From an uncultured SAR86 cluster bacterium (GTDB taxonomy: Bacteria > Pseudomonadota > Gammaproteobacteria > Magnimaribacterales > D2472), in the NCBI GenBank assembly GCA_902538705.1, contig CACBGD010000002.1, forward strand, positions 1 through 64,000: a stretch of DNA of 64,000 bases, written 5' to 3'. The translations under genes were made by a program, and so were the position numbers. How positions within the stretch are numbered: the first letter of the stretch is position 1; each line of letters opens with the position of its first letter. This document shows, in pieces, positions 51,553 to 60,344 of this stretch. The notes under the pieces were generated by a model. It was not told where the DNA came from and searched no databases. It was given only the letters and a program-made list of their open reading frames with translations.

Positions 51553-52512
51553 ATGTCACTAAATAGAAAGTTCTGTGTAGCTCCTATGATGAGATATACA
51601 GATATGCATGAAAGATTCTTTTTAAGGCTCATCACTAAAAAAGCAGTTCTTTATACAGAGATGATTGCAACTGGGGCGCTTATACATGGAAACTGTGATT
51701 ATCAATTAGATTTTAATAAAGAGGAACATCCAGTAGCAGTTCAATTTGGTGGATCATCGCCACTTGAATTGTCTAAATGCGCAATAATGGCTGAAAAAAA
51801 GGGATATGATGAAATCAATCTAAACATCGGGTGTCCATCCGAAAGAGTCCAAAAAGGTAATTTCGGTGTATGTTTAATGCTTGAACCAGAACTAGTTGCG
51901 GAATGTGTTAGACAAATGAGAAGGTCAGTTGATATTCCTATTACTGTTAAATGCAGAACAGGCGTCGACGATAATGATGATTATTTGTTTTTGAAATCAT
52001 TTATAGATATTGTGAAAGATTCTGGCATTAAAACTTTTATAATCCATGCAAGAAAAGGAATACTAAAAGGCTTAAGCCCAAGACAAAATAGAAATATTCC
52101 ACCTTTAAATTATGAAAAAGTTTATTCAATAAAGAATGATTTTCCAAATTTAGAAATTGTTATCAATGGCGGAATAAAGTCTATAAATGAAGCAAAAAAT
52201 CATTTGAATTATGTTGATGGAGTAATGCTAGGAAGGGCTGCATACGATAACCCTTTTATGCTCAGTGAAATAGATTCTGAGATTTACTCAAACGCAAAGA
52301 CTGATATCAGCAAAAAAGACCTACTTTCAGAATACTTAGATTATGTGCATCTCATGACTGAAAAGGGTTATGATCCCAAAATTATGTTGAAACATGTATT
52401 TGGTCTTAAAAAAGGTGAGAAAGATGCGAAAAGATTCAGGGTTAAAGTAACAGAGGTTATGAGATCACCGAGTCTAGTTGAAAACAAAGATGAATTATTG
52501 TCGATGGTTTAG
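51553..52512 (+). CDS. dusA: tRNA-dihydrouridine(20/20a) synthase DusA
   Basis: FCVAPMMRYTDMHERFF, NLNIGCPSERVQKGNFGVCLMLEPELVAEC, TVKCRTGVDD. Confidence 0.95.
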   Translation: MSLNRKFCVAPMMRYTDMHERFFLRLITKKAVLYTEMIATGALIHGNCDYQLDFNKEEHPVAVQFGGSSPLELSKCAIMAEKKGYDEINLNIGCPSERVQKGNFGVCLMLEPELVAECVRQMRRSVDIPITVKCRTGVDDNDDYLFLKSFIDIVKDSGIKTFIIHARKGILKGLSPRQNRNIPPLNYEKVYSIKNDFPNLEIVINGGIKSINEAKNHLNYVDGVMLGRAAYDNPFMLSEIDSEIYSNAKTDISKKDLLSEYLDYVHLMTEKGYDPKIMLKHVFGLKKGEKDAKRFRVKVTEVMRSPSLVENKDELLSMV

Positions 52513-53207
52513 TTATCACCAAAAATATCATCCATATCGTCTAAAAATACATCATCCTCAGTTGAACCATTTTTTATTTCGTATTCCCTCGATTGGACAT
52601 AAGCATCTTTAACAAACATATACTTATCGCCAATAATAAGTGTTTCGGCATCAAGAAGACGCTCTCTTGTCTCGAGAGCGTCAATACCCACCAAAGTGAA
52701 CTTTACATCATTATCTTCCATAGCAAATGTTCCTGAAAGAAAACTTGAAATTGGTCTGCTCAATAAATCTCTCGGATTACTTGGACCTAAAAAAGGAAGC
52801 ATGATGTATGGTCCTGAAGAAATACCCCAAACACCAAGTGTTTGTCCAAAATCTTCTTCATGTTTTTCAAGACCCATTTTTGATGCAATATCAATTAAGC
52901 CAAATAGTCCAATAGTGGTGTTGATTACAAATCTTCCCGCATCATTAAATGCATACTTAATTTCACCTTGTAGAACTTGATTTATTGTAGTGTCAATTTC
53001 CTCAAGATTGTTAAAAAAATTAGTTACACCTGTTCTAGCGAATTGAGGTGTGACTTTTCTATATACTAAGGCAGTTGGTTTTAAAATTTTTTCATCTAAT
53101 TTTTCATTAAAGACAAAAATATCTCTATTTAGGTCCTCAAATGGATCATTGATTTCTTTGGCAAAGAGTGGAAACGAAAATAATAAAACAAGCAAAAGTT
53201 TATTCAT
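52509..53207 (-). CDS. mlaA: MlaA/VacJ family protein
   Basis: NDPFEDLNRDIFVFNEKLD, GRFVINTTIGLFGLIDIASKMGLEKHEEDFGQTLGVWGISSGPYIMLPFLGPSNPRD. Confidence 0.93.
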   Translation of the reverse strand: MNKLLLVLLFSFPLFAKEINDPFEDLNRDIFVFNEKLDEKILKPTALVYRKVTPQFARTGVTNFFNNLEEIDTTINQVLQGEIKYAFNDAGRFVINTTIGLFGLIDIASKMGLEKHEEDFGQTLGVWGISSGPYIMLPFLGPSNPRDLLSRPISSFLSGTFAMEDNDVKFTLVGIDALETRERLLDAETLIIGDKYMFVKDAYVQSREYEIKNGSTEDDVFLDDMDDIFGDN

Positions 53208-53895
53208 GTTCTTTAATTGCCTTTATTGTGTTTATAAATACAGTATCTAATTCTAAATCATCAAATGGGTATACTAAATCTATAAATTTTTCATTGAATT
53301 CAACTCTATCTAAAATTAAATTTTCTGACTCTAAACAAAAACTTTTCAGCTGATCACTTTGATGAACATTATTTAATACTATCCCAAGGATTTCAGTATT
53401 AAGGCTTTTAAAAACCTGTTCAGATCTTTTTAGATCAGCAATTGATAATTTAGAGAGAGTAGTCACTAGAATTACATAATCAGGAATAATCTTTTGGCAT
53501 ACTGTCAAATAAGCATCTCCTGTTCCAGGAGGCATATCAATTAGTAAATAATCGATGTCGCCCCAATTAGTTTTTTCATAGATCTGATTTATTGCTGAAC
53601 TTAACATAGGCCCTCTCCAGATAGCAGCATTTTTATCGAGCAAGAATCCAAGAGAGTTTATTGAAATATTATCAACATTTTTTGGCGTATATGGTCTTTT
53701 AGTATTTTTTTTATCTAGTTCAATATTTTTATCATTAATATCGAATAATATATCTTGATTAGGACCATAAATATCTGCATCTAGTACGCCAACTTTACTG
53801 CTTTTTGAGAGTGCTGTTGCTAAATAAGAGCATACTGTTGATTTACCAACACCCCCTTTCGCTGAAGCAATTGCAATAGTTTTTTTTATAGTCAT
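53200..53895 (-). CDS. mrp: Mrp/ApbC-type P-loop ATPase, short form
   Basis: IASAKGGVGKSTVCSYLATALS, DADIYGPNQ, WRGPMLSSAINQ, YLLIDMPPGTGDAYLT; divergent from metG. Confidence 0.88.
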   Translation of the reverse strand: MTIKKTIAIASAKGGVGKSTVCSYLATALSKSSKVGVLDADIYGPNQDILFDINDKNIELDKKNTKRPYTPKNVDNISINSLGFLLDKNAAIWRGPMLSSAINQIYEKTNWGDIDYLLIDMPPGTGDAYLTVCQKIIPDYVILVTTLSKLSIADLKRSEQVFKSLNTEILGIVLNNVHQSDQLKSFCLESENLILDRVEFNEKFIDLVYPFDDLELDTVFINTIKAIKEHE

Positions 53896-53934
53896 TATCT
53901 AATTAACTTATAATATATTAAAACTTATCACAAA

Positions 53935-55881
53935 ATGAAATCACGTAAGATTCTGGTAACAAGCGCTTTGCCATATGCTAATGGCTCTATACATATTGGG
54001 CATGTTCTGGAATCTGTAATAACAGATATTTGGGTAAGATATCAAAAAATTAATGGTAATGAATGTCTTTATTTTTGTGCAGATGATACACATGGAACAC
54101 CAGTAATGCTGAAAGCCAAAGAACTTGGAATAGAACCTGAAGAACTAATAAGACGAATAAGAGAGGAACATATTAGAAGTTATTCAAAGTTTAATATCAA
54201 TTTTGATAATTTTTATACTACTCATTCTGATGAGAATAAGGAATATGCTGAAAATATTTATAAAAAATGTAAAGAAGCAAACCTTATATTTAAGAAAGAA
54301 ATTGAGCAATTTTATGATTCAGAGGAAGGTCTTTTCTTATCGGATAGATTTATTAAAGGTCAATGTCCAAAATGTGGAGCTAAGGATCAGTATGGTGATG
54401 GTTGTTCTGTATGTGGAACAACTTATTCGCCCGATGATCTTGTAAATCCGTATTCATCATTGTCAAATTCCAAATTAACAAAGAAAAAAACCGAACATGT
54501 ATTTTTTGATTTGCCTCAAATGAAGGATTTTCTTGAGGATTATCTCAAAAACTTATCACTTCAAGATCCTATAAAGAATAAACTCAATGAGTGGATAGAG
54601 GATGGATTGAAACCCTGGGATATATCCCGAGATGCACCATACTTTGGGTTTGAAATACCAGATGAAAAAGATAAATTTTTTTACGTTTGGCTTGATGCGC
54701 CGATTGGATATTTAGCTTCTGCAAGAAATTGGGCAGAAAATAATGACATAAATATAAAAGATTTATGGGATGAGGCATCTGACTTCGAAATTCATCATTT
54801 TATTGGGAAAGATATTGCTTACTTTCATGCCCTATTCTGGCCAGCTCTATTGAAGTCATCGAACATACGTTTGCCTGAATCAATTAATGTTCATGGTTTT
54901 TTAACTATTAATAATGAGAAAATGTCTAAATCCAATGGTACCTTCATAAATGCTGATGATTTTGCTGAAAAATATGATGGTGAATTACTCAGATATTATT
55001 TTGCTGATAAATTTAATAATTCTATAGACGATTTAGATTTTAATGAGGATGAATTTATTCAAAAAATTAACTCGGATATTGTTGGTAAATATTTAAATAT
55101 TGCTAGCAGAGTATCAAAATTTATTGAGAAAAATAATAATAATCTCTCGGCAGCCATAGATGAAGGCTTTATTCAGAAAAATTTAACTAAAATTGATGAA
55201 ATAAACAAACATTATGAGAACTTAAATCTTTCTAAATCTGTAAAGATTATTATGAAGATGGCTGATGAAGTTAACAAATATATTAATGAGAATGAGCCTT
55301 GGAAATCTAGTGAAGAGAAAGCAGTAGAAGTATCCACAACAGCAATCAACTGTTTTAGAGTTATCTCAATATTGCTGAGTCCTGTTTTACCTTCAATCAC
55401 ATCAAAAGCTTTGAATATGTTTAATGAAAGTTCTAATTATGATTTTAATAATATTAGGGATAACCTTGTAAATACTAGAATTAATCCATATAAGCCCCTA
55501 TTAAAAAGATTAGAAAAAGCTAAAATAAATGAGGAAATTGAAATGGAAAATTCAGATTTAATTAATATTAAAGATTTTGCAAAGGTTGAGCTTCGTGTAG
55601 CCAAAATTGTTAAAGCTGAGGGAATAGAGGAAGCTGATAAACTTATAAAATTACATCTTGATGTGGGTGATCTTGGTCAAAGAACTGTTTTTGCTGGCAT
55701 AAAAAGCGCGTATGATCCTGAGAATCTAAATGGAAGACATGTTGTATTAGTTGCAAATCTTGAACCAAGGAAAATGAAGTTTGGAGTATCGGAAGGAATG
55801 GTCTTAGCTTCGAGTGATGAGGGATCAATTTATTTAATATCACCAGATGAAGGTGCAAAACCAGGCCAGTTAGTTAAATAA
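53935..55881 (+). CDS. metG: Methionyl-tRNA synthetase with C-terminal tRNA-binding domain
   Basis: VTSALPYANGSIHIGHVLE, CPKCGAKDQYGDGCSVCGTTY Zn knuckle, KMSKSNGTFI. Confidence 0.97.
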   Translation: MKSRKILVTSALPYANGSIHIGHVLESVITDIWVRYQKINGNECLYFCADDTHGTPVMLKAKELGIEPEELIRRIREEHIRSYSKFNINFDNFYTTHSDENKEYAENIYKKCKEANLIFKKEIEQFYDSEEGLFLSDRFIKGQCPKCGAKDQYGDGCSVCGTTYSPDDLVNPYSSLSNSKLTKKKTEHVFFDLPQMKDFLEDYLKNLSLQDPIKNKLNEWIEDGLKPWDISRDAPYFGFEIPDEKDKFFYVWLDAPIGYLASARNWAENNDINIKDLWDEASDFEIHHFIGKDIAYFHALFWPALLKSSNIRLPESINVHGFLTINNEKMSKSNGTFINADDFAEKYDGELLRYYFADKFNNSIDDLDFNEDEFIQKINSDIVGKYLNIASRVSKFIEKNNNNLSAAIDEGFIQKNLTKIDEINKHYENLNLSKSVKIIMKMADEVNKYINENEPWKSSEEKAVEVSTTAINCFRVISILLSPVLPSITSKALNMFNESSNYDFNNIRDNLVNTRINPYKPLLKRLEKAKINEEIEMENSDLINIKDFAKVELRVAKIVKAEGIEEADKLIKLHLDVGDLGQRTVFAGIKSAYDPENLNGRHVVLVANLEPRKMKFGVSEGMVLASSDEGSIYLISPDEGAKPGQLVK

Positions 55882-56906
55882 TGAAAGAAACGGATATTTT
55901 AATAGTTGGAGCTGGACCTGTAGGACTTTTTACAGTTTTTGAAGCTGGTCTATTAGGATTAAATTGCACTCTGATTGATAATCTAGATAAGCCTGGTGGT
56001 CAATGTGCCGAACTCTATCCTGAAAAACCTATCTATGATATTCCAGGAGTCCCATTTCAGACTGCACAAGAACATGTTGATGCCCTATTAAAGCAGATAG
56101 AGCCTTTTGATTATGATCTAAATTTATCCCAAAGAGTTCAAACAATTTCTCAAGGTGATGATTTTTGGATGGTGGAAACCAATGAGGGCAATAAATTTAA
56201 AACTAAAAACATATTTATAGCAGCGGGTGCTGGATCATTTGAACCCAGAAGACCACCAAATATTGAGAATCCTGATTTATTTCTTAATAAAGGAGTAACT
56301 TATGCTGTTAGAAATATGGATCAATATAAAGACAAAGAAGTATTTATCTTTGGGGGCGGTGACTCTGCTCTAGATTGGACAGTTGAGTTAAGTAAAATTT
56401 CTTCTCACGTCAGTTTAGTTCATAGAAGAGATCAATTTAGAGGTGCATTTAAAACTGAACAAGAAATGAGGGACCTAGTTAAAAGTGGAAAAGTAAGCCT
56501 TTTCACACCTCATTTGATCAATGAAATAGTTGGAGATAAAAAAGTAACAGGTGTAAAACTTAAGAACTTCGAAACTTTAGAAATATCAGAACACAATGCT
56601 GATGAACTCCTATTCCTATTTGGTTTAAATAAAAAACTTGGTCCAATACTGGATTGGGAAATTGATTTAGAGGATAAAAAAATATCTGTTAATACCACTA
56701 CTTTTGAAACCTCAAAAAAAGGTATTTTTGCTGTAGGAGATATAAATCATTACGAAGGAAAGCTTGACCTTATATTATGCGGATTCCATGAAACAACACT
56801 TGCTGTTCAGGAAGCTTTTAAAAGAATAAATCCTGGTGAAAGAGTTCCCTTTGGATATACAACCTCAAATAAAAAACTTCAAAAAAAACTTGGCGTAATT
56901 GATTGA
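55881..56906 (+). CDS. Thioredoxin-reductase-like ferredoxin/flavodoxin-NADP+ reductase
   Basis: ILIVGAGPVGLFTVFEAGLLGLNCTLIDNLDKPGGQCAELYPEKPIYDIPG; FGGGDSALDWTVEL; no CxxC redox centre. Confidence 0.9.
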   Translation: MKETDILIVGAGPVGLFTVFEAGLLGLNCTLIDNLDKPGGQCAELYPEKPIYDIPGVPFQTAQEHVDALLKQIEPFDYDLNLSQRVQTISQGDDFWMVETNEGNKFKTKNIFIAAGAGSFEPRRPPNIENPDLFLNKGVTYAVRNMDQYKDKEVFIFGGGDSALDWTVELSKISSHVSLVHRRDQFRGAFKTEQEMRDLVKSGKVSLFTPHLINEIVGDKKVTGVKLKNFETLEISEHNADELLFLFGLNKKLGPILDWEIDLEDKKISVNTTTFETSKKGIFAVGDINHYEGKLDLILCGFHETTLAVQEAFKRINPGERVPFGYTTSNKKLQKKLGVID

Positions 56907-57478
56907 AAGAAAAGTTTAGAAAGTTCCTTCCGGTAGTTGTAGATATGGAAACTGGTGGTTTTGATCCAGTTAATGATGCCCTATTAGAAATCGCCATTAC
57001 TCTTATAGATTATGACAAAGAATTTCGAGTTGGCTCCACTCATAGGCATCACATAATTCCCTTTGAAGGTTTAAATGTTTCTGAGGAATCACTCGAATTT
57101 ACCGGCATTGACCTGAATCATCCATTACGAAATGCTGTTGATGAAAAAGAAGCTTTAATAGATATTTTTAGCATCATCAATAAACATAAGAATAAATATG
57201 AATGCAGTAGAGCTATTTTAGTTGGACATAATGCTCACTTCGATTTGGGTTTTTTAAATGAGTCTGTTAAAAGAAATAATATTAAAAGATCCCCTTTCCA
57301 CCCCTTCTCAGTATTTGATACTGTTTCTATAGGTGGGATTTTTACTGGTCAGACTGTGCTTGCAAGAATTGCTAAAGAACTAGGCTTTGAATATGAAAAT
57401 GAATTGGCACATTCAGCTTCTTACGATTCTGAAATAACAGCAAAAGTTTTTTGTAAAATCTTAAATAAAATAAATTAG
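56903..57478 (+). CDS. rnt: Ribonuclease T (TTG start overlapping upstream TGA)
   Basis: VVDMETGGFDPVNDALLEIAITL, VGHNAHFDLGFLN, AHSASYDSEITA (DEDDh). Confidence 0.95.
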   Translation: MKEKFRKFLPVVVDMETGGFDPVNDALLEIAITLIDYDKEFRVGSTHRHHIIPFEGLNVSEESLEFTGIDLNHPLRNAVDEKEALIDIFSIINKHKNKYECSRAILVGHNAHFDLGFLNESVKRNNIKRSPFHPFSVFDTVSIGGIFTGQTVLARIAKELGFEYENELAHSASYDSEITAKVFCKILNKIN

Positions 57479-57789
57479 TCTACTGCTTCATCAATGAGTT
57501 TTTGAAGATCGCCTGATTCATGCATTTGGGTAACTATGTCACAGCCTCCAATTAACTCACCAGAGATAAAAACTTGAGGAAAGGTTGGCCAATCAGTAAC
57601 TGAAGGTAGCGTTGCTCTAACTTCTTGATTTTCTAAGATATCAACAAATGAAAATTGAGCCCCACAATCTATCAAAGCTTGGACCGTTTTTGATGAAAAT
57701 CCGCATCTTGGCTCATATGGTGTGCCCTTCATATAAATAAGCACAGGATTTTCTTTAATTTGTTGTTTTAGTTTTTCTTCTAGACTCAT
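57475..57789 (-). CDS. grxD: Monothiol glutaredoxin GrxD
   Basis: VLIYMKGTPYEPRCGFSSKTVQAL, WPTFPQVFISGELIGGCDIV. Confidence 0.96.
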   Translation of the reverse strand: MSLEEKLKQQIKENPVLIYMKGTPYEPRCGFSSKTVQALIDCGAQFSFVDILENQEVRATLPSVTDWPTFPQVFISGELIGGCDIVTQMHESGDLQKLIDEAVD

Positions 57790-58532
57790 CTAATTATTTT
57801 AATATATTGTGAAAGTATATTATCCAATCCATGGATAAGCGATTCAGTTATTATAGCGTGACCAATTGAAACTTCATCAATAATATTAAGATCAATTAAA
57901 TCAGGAAGATTTTCTAAATTGAGATCATGACCCGCATTAAGTTTTAAATTATTGGATTTTGTATACTTAAAAATCTCATACATTTCTTCAATACATGAAA
58001 CTCTTTCATCTTTATTTAATTGTGCATATGGCCCAGTATAAATTTCTACAGCATTTGCACCCATTTCCAAGGCATAGTTTACAGACTCAATATTGGCATC
58101 AATAAACATGCTTACAAATTTACAATCTTCACGGAGTCTTCCTATAATTAATTTTAATTCATCATCATGTCCTCCCCTGAGCCAGCCATGATCAGAGGTT
58201 ATTTGATCTTCTTTGTCTGGAACTAGTGTTGCTTGATAGGGTTTAATATCTGACACAAGATTTTCATACCCCCTAAATGATCCTCTTTCAATGTTAAATG
58301 GATTGCCCTCAATATTGAATTCAAGATTATTTTTTTTACATAAATTAGCTAAATCAATGACATCAGATGACAAGGCATGCCTCTCATCTGGTCTAGGATG
58401 AAGAGTTAAACCACAAATATCATGATTCATGCATGACTTAGCAAAATTAACCAATGAAGGATAGTCTGATCCTCTTGCATTTCTGAGCAGTGCAACTTTA
58501 TTCAAGTTTATACTTAAATTTGTTTTATTCAT
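57786..58532 (-). CDS. pdxJ: Pyridoxine 5'-phosphate synthase
   Basis: INLNKVALLRNARGSDYPSLVNFAKSCMNHDICGLTLHPRPDERHA; NAGHDLNLENL. Confidence 0.96.
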   Translation of the reverse strand: MNKTNLSINLNKVALLRNARGSDYPSLVNFAKSCMNHDICGLTLHPRPDERHALSSDVIDLANLCKKNNLEFNIEGNPFNIERGSFRGYENLVSDIKPYQATLVPDKEDQITSDHGWLRGGHDDELKLIIGRLREDCKFVSMFIDANIESVNYALEMGANAVEIYTGPYAQLNKDERVSCIEEMYEIFKYTKSNNLKLNAGHDLNLENLPDLIDLNIIDEVSIGHAIITESLIHGLDNILSQYIKIIR

Positions 58533-58566
58533 AGAATCTATATTAATTATAACTAATATCTATGTT

Positions 58567-59904
58567 TTAACTAATATTTTCTTTTATTTCTGTGTGAGCT
58601 TCTCTTGAAATATTGTGTTTTGATAAAAGGTAGCTTGCAAGAAAAAAGCAGATAACTGGAATAAAATGATACATATATAAAAGAGTATTCTTGGTATATT
58701 CTGTATTATCTGAACCTAAGGTGATATCAAAACCTATGACACTCTCAAGAAATATATATGGGAAGGCTACAGCAAAGGTAAAACCTACTTTAGTTAATGT
58801 TGTGTAGTATGCAAACATAGCTCCAGATTTATTAATGTCAGATTCTGCCTGCTCAGCATCTGAAACGTCAGCTATCATAGAAATAATTAGTGGCGCTGCT
58901 CCAGAAAATGATATTCCATAAACTGCCAGAACAAAAAATAATACTCCTGCCTTTACTGTCTCGCTTGCATCAGCAATGAATAAAACAACAAAAAACTGAA
59001 GTAGAAAAAGAATGCCTGCATATAGTAGACATAATGATGCAGCATAATGTTTTGTATATTTAAGACCAATATGTCTCCAAAAAAATATTCCTATAACTGC
59101 AAATGTGAAGTTTACAAATATTGCTCTTGATGCATAATCACCGAGCTCAAGAATAGAGTCCATAAAGATTACAAATAACCCACCAGTTAAACTCTGGGCA
59201 AATGCAAGAAGTACACTTGCTAAAACAAGTCTATTTAAAGTTTTATTCTTAAAGAATCTCTTAAAAGATTTTAGTGGATTATCATAATTTGAAGAAGTTC
59301 TCTTATCATCTAAGAAAAATAGACCAAGAAAAATTGTTAAAGGAATACCAATCAGAGCAAATATTCCAATTGCATTGATCTTTAAAAGAAATGATCCTTC
59401 ATAAATCTCAATTACAGCAGGTATTGAAATTACAATTAACGTTGCGATTATCGCAATGATTTCTCTTAATGTTAATAATTTCGTTCTTTCATCATATTCT
59501 GGAGCTATAAATGATGCCCATGAGAGCTGAGCTATGTTAGCAAGGGTAAATCCACTATAAAGAGAAAATAAGGCAATAAATAAGTACCAACCACTAATGA
59601 ATTCATCTTGAGGAAAAAAAAGAAAATATGCGCTAAGACATAACACAGGTAGCGATAAGAAAATCCAATGCTTATGCTTTCCAAATCTAGATGGATATCT
59701 ATCAACCAACGCGCCCATAATAGGATCAGTGAATACATCTATAATCCTTCCCGCAAAAAAAATTAACCCTACGAGGGAAAGACCAAGATTATAATTAGAT
59801 GCATAAAATGGAAGGATGTAGACAAGGATAGGAATTCCAGTTACAGGAAATGGAAAAACTAATGATGAATATATAATCTTTTTAGTATTTTCTGAAATAA
59901 CCAT
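58567..59904 (-). CDS. MFS / glycoside-pentoside-hexuronide (GPH, MelB-like) transporter
   Basis: DVFTDPIMGALVDRYPSRFGKHKHWIFLSLP signature, about 12 predicted TMs. Confidence 0.85.
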   Translation of the reverse strand: MVISENTKKIIYSSLVFPFPVTGIPILVYILPFYASNYNLGLSLVGLIFFAGRIIDVFTDPIMGALVDRYPSRFGKHKHWIFLSLPVLCLSAYFLFFPQDEFISGWYLFIALFSLYSGFTLANIAQLSWASFIAPEYDERTKLLTLREIIAIIATLIVISIPAVIEIYEGSFLLKINAIGIFALIGIPLTIFLGLFFLDDKRTSSNYDNPLKSFKRFFKNKTLNRLVLASVLLAFAQSLTGGLFVIFMDSILELGDYASRAIFVNFTFAVIGIFFWRHIGLKYTKHYAASLCLLYAGILFLLQFFVVLFIADASETVKAGVLFFVLAVYGISFSGAAPLIISMIADVSDAEQAESDINKSGAMFAYYTTLTKVGFTFAVAFPYIFLESVIGFDITLGSDNTEYTKNTLLYMYHFIPVICFFLASYLLSKHNISREAHTEIKENIS

Positions 59905-59942
59905 TTGGATTAGAATACTATACTTATAATTAATCTTTTAAA

Positions 59943-60116
59943 ATGGCTAAATTAAATAAAAATCTACTAAATATTTTGGTCTGTCCTGTTTCTAAAGGAA
60001 AACTAATTTATGATGAAGAAAAAAATGAACTCATCTGTGAAGAATCTAAATTAGCTTATCCAATCATCGATGGTATTCCTGCGATGCTTAAAGAAAAAGC
60101 TCGTAAGATTTCGTAA
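59943..60116 (+). CDS. ycaR: Trm112/YcaR family (UPF0434) small protein, 57 aa, not in ORF track
   Basis: Translation MAKLNKNLLNILVCPVSKGKLIYDEEKNELICEESKLAYPIIDGIPAMLKEKARKIS. Confidence 0.88.
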   Translation: MAKLNKNLLNILVCPVSKGKLIYDEEKNELICEESKLAYPIIDGIPAMLKEKARKIS

Positions 60117-60226
60117 CATAAAATTTACAATACGTTTCAAAATCTACACCTAGAAGAAACACTAATTAGTAACCATTTATCTGTTGATTAGAAAGCTTCC
60201 CCTGTTTTACCTATTCGACGAGATAT

Positions 60227-60253
60227 AAGGAGCCGTAATGGCTCCTTTGTTTT
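60227..60253 (+). terminator. Rho-independent-like terminator
   Basis: AAGGAGCC-GTAAT-GGCTCCTT followed by TGTTTT. Confidence 0.75.
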
Positions 60254-60266
60254 ATAATTTAACTAT

Positions 60267-60344
60267 GCGCCTGTAGCTCAGTTGGATTAGAGTGCTTGGC
60301 TACGAACCAAGAGGTCGGAGGTTCGAATCCTTCCAGGCGCGCCA
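60267..60344 (+). tRNA. tRNA-Arg (ACG), CCA encoded
   Basis: GCGCCTG...CAGGCGC acceptor, anticodon stem CTTGG-CTACGAA-CCAAG, T arm GGAGGTTCGAATCCTTCC, 3' GCCA. Confidence 0.96.

Noticed and set aside
60267-60344. tRNA-Arg as integration site for a genomic island
   Set aside because: Neighbouring genes are conserved-type housekeeping genes; no integrase or direct-repeat copy of the tRNA 3' end seen nearby.
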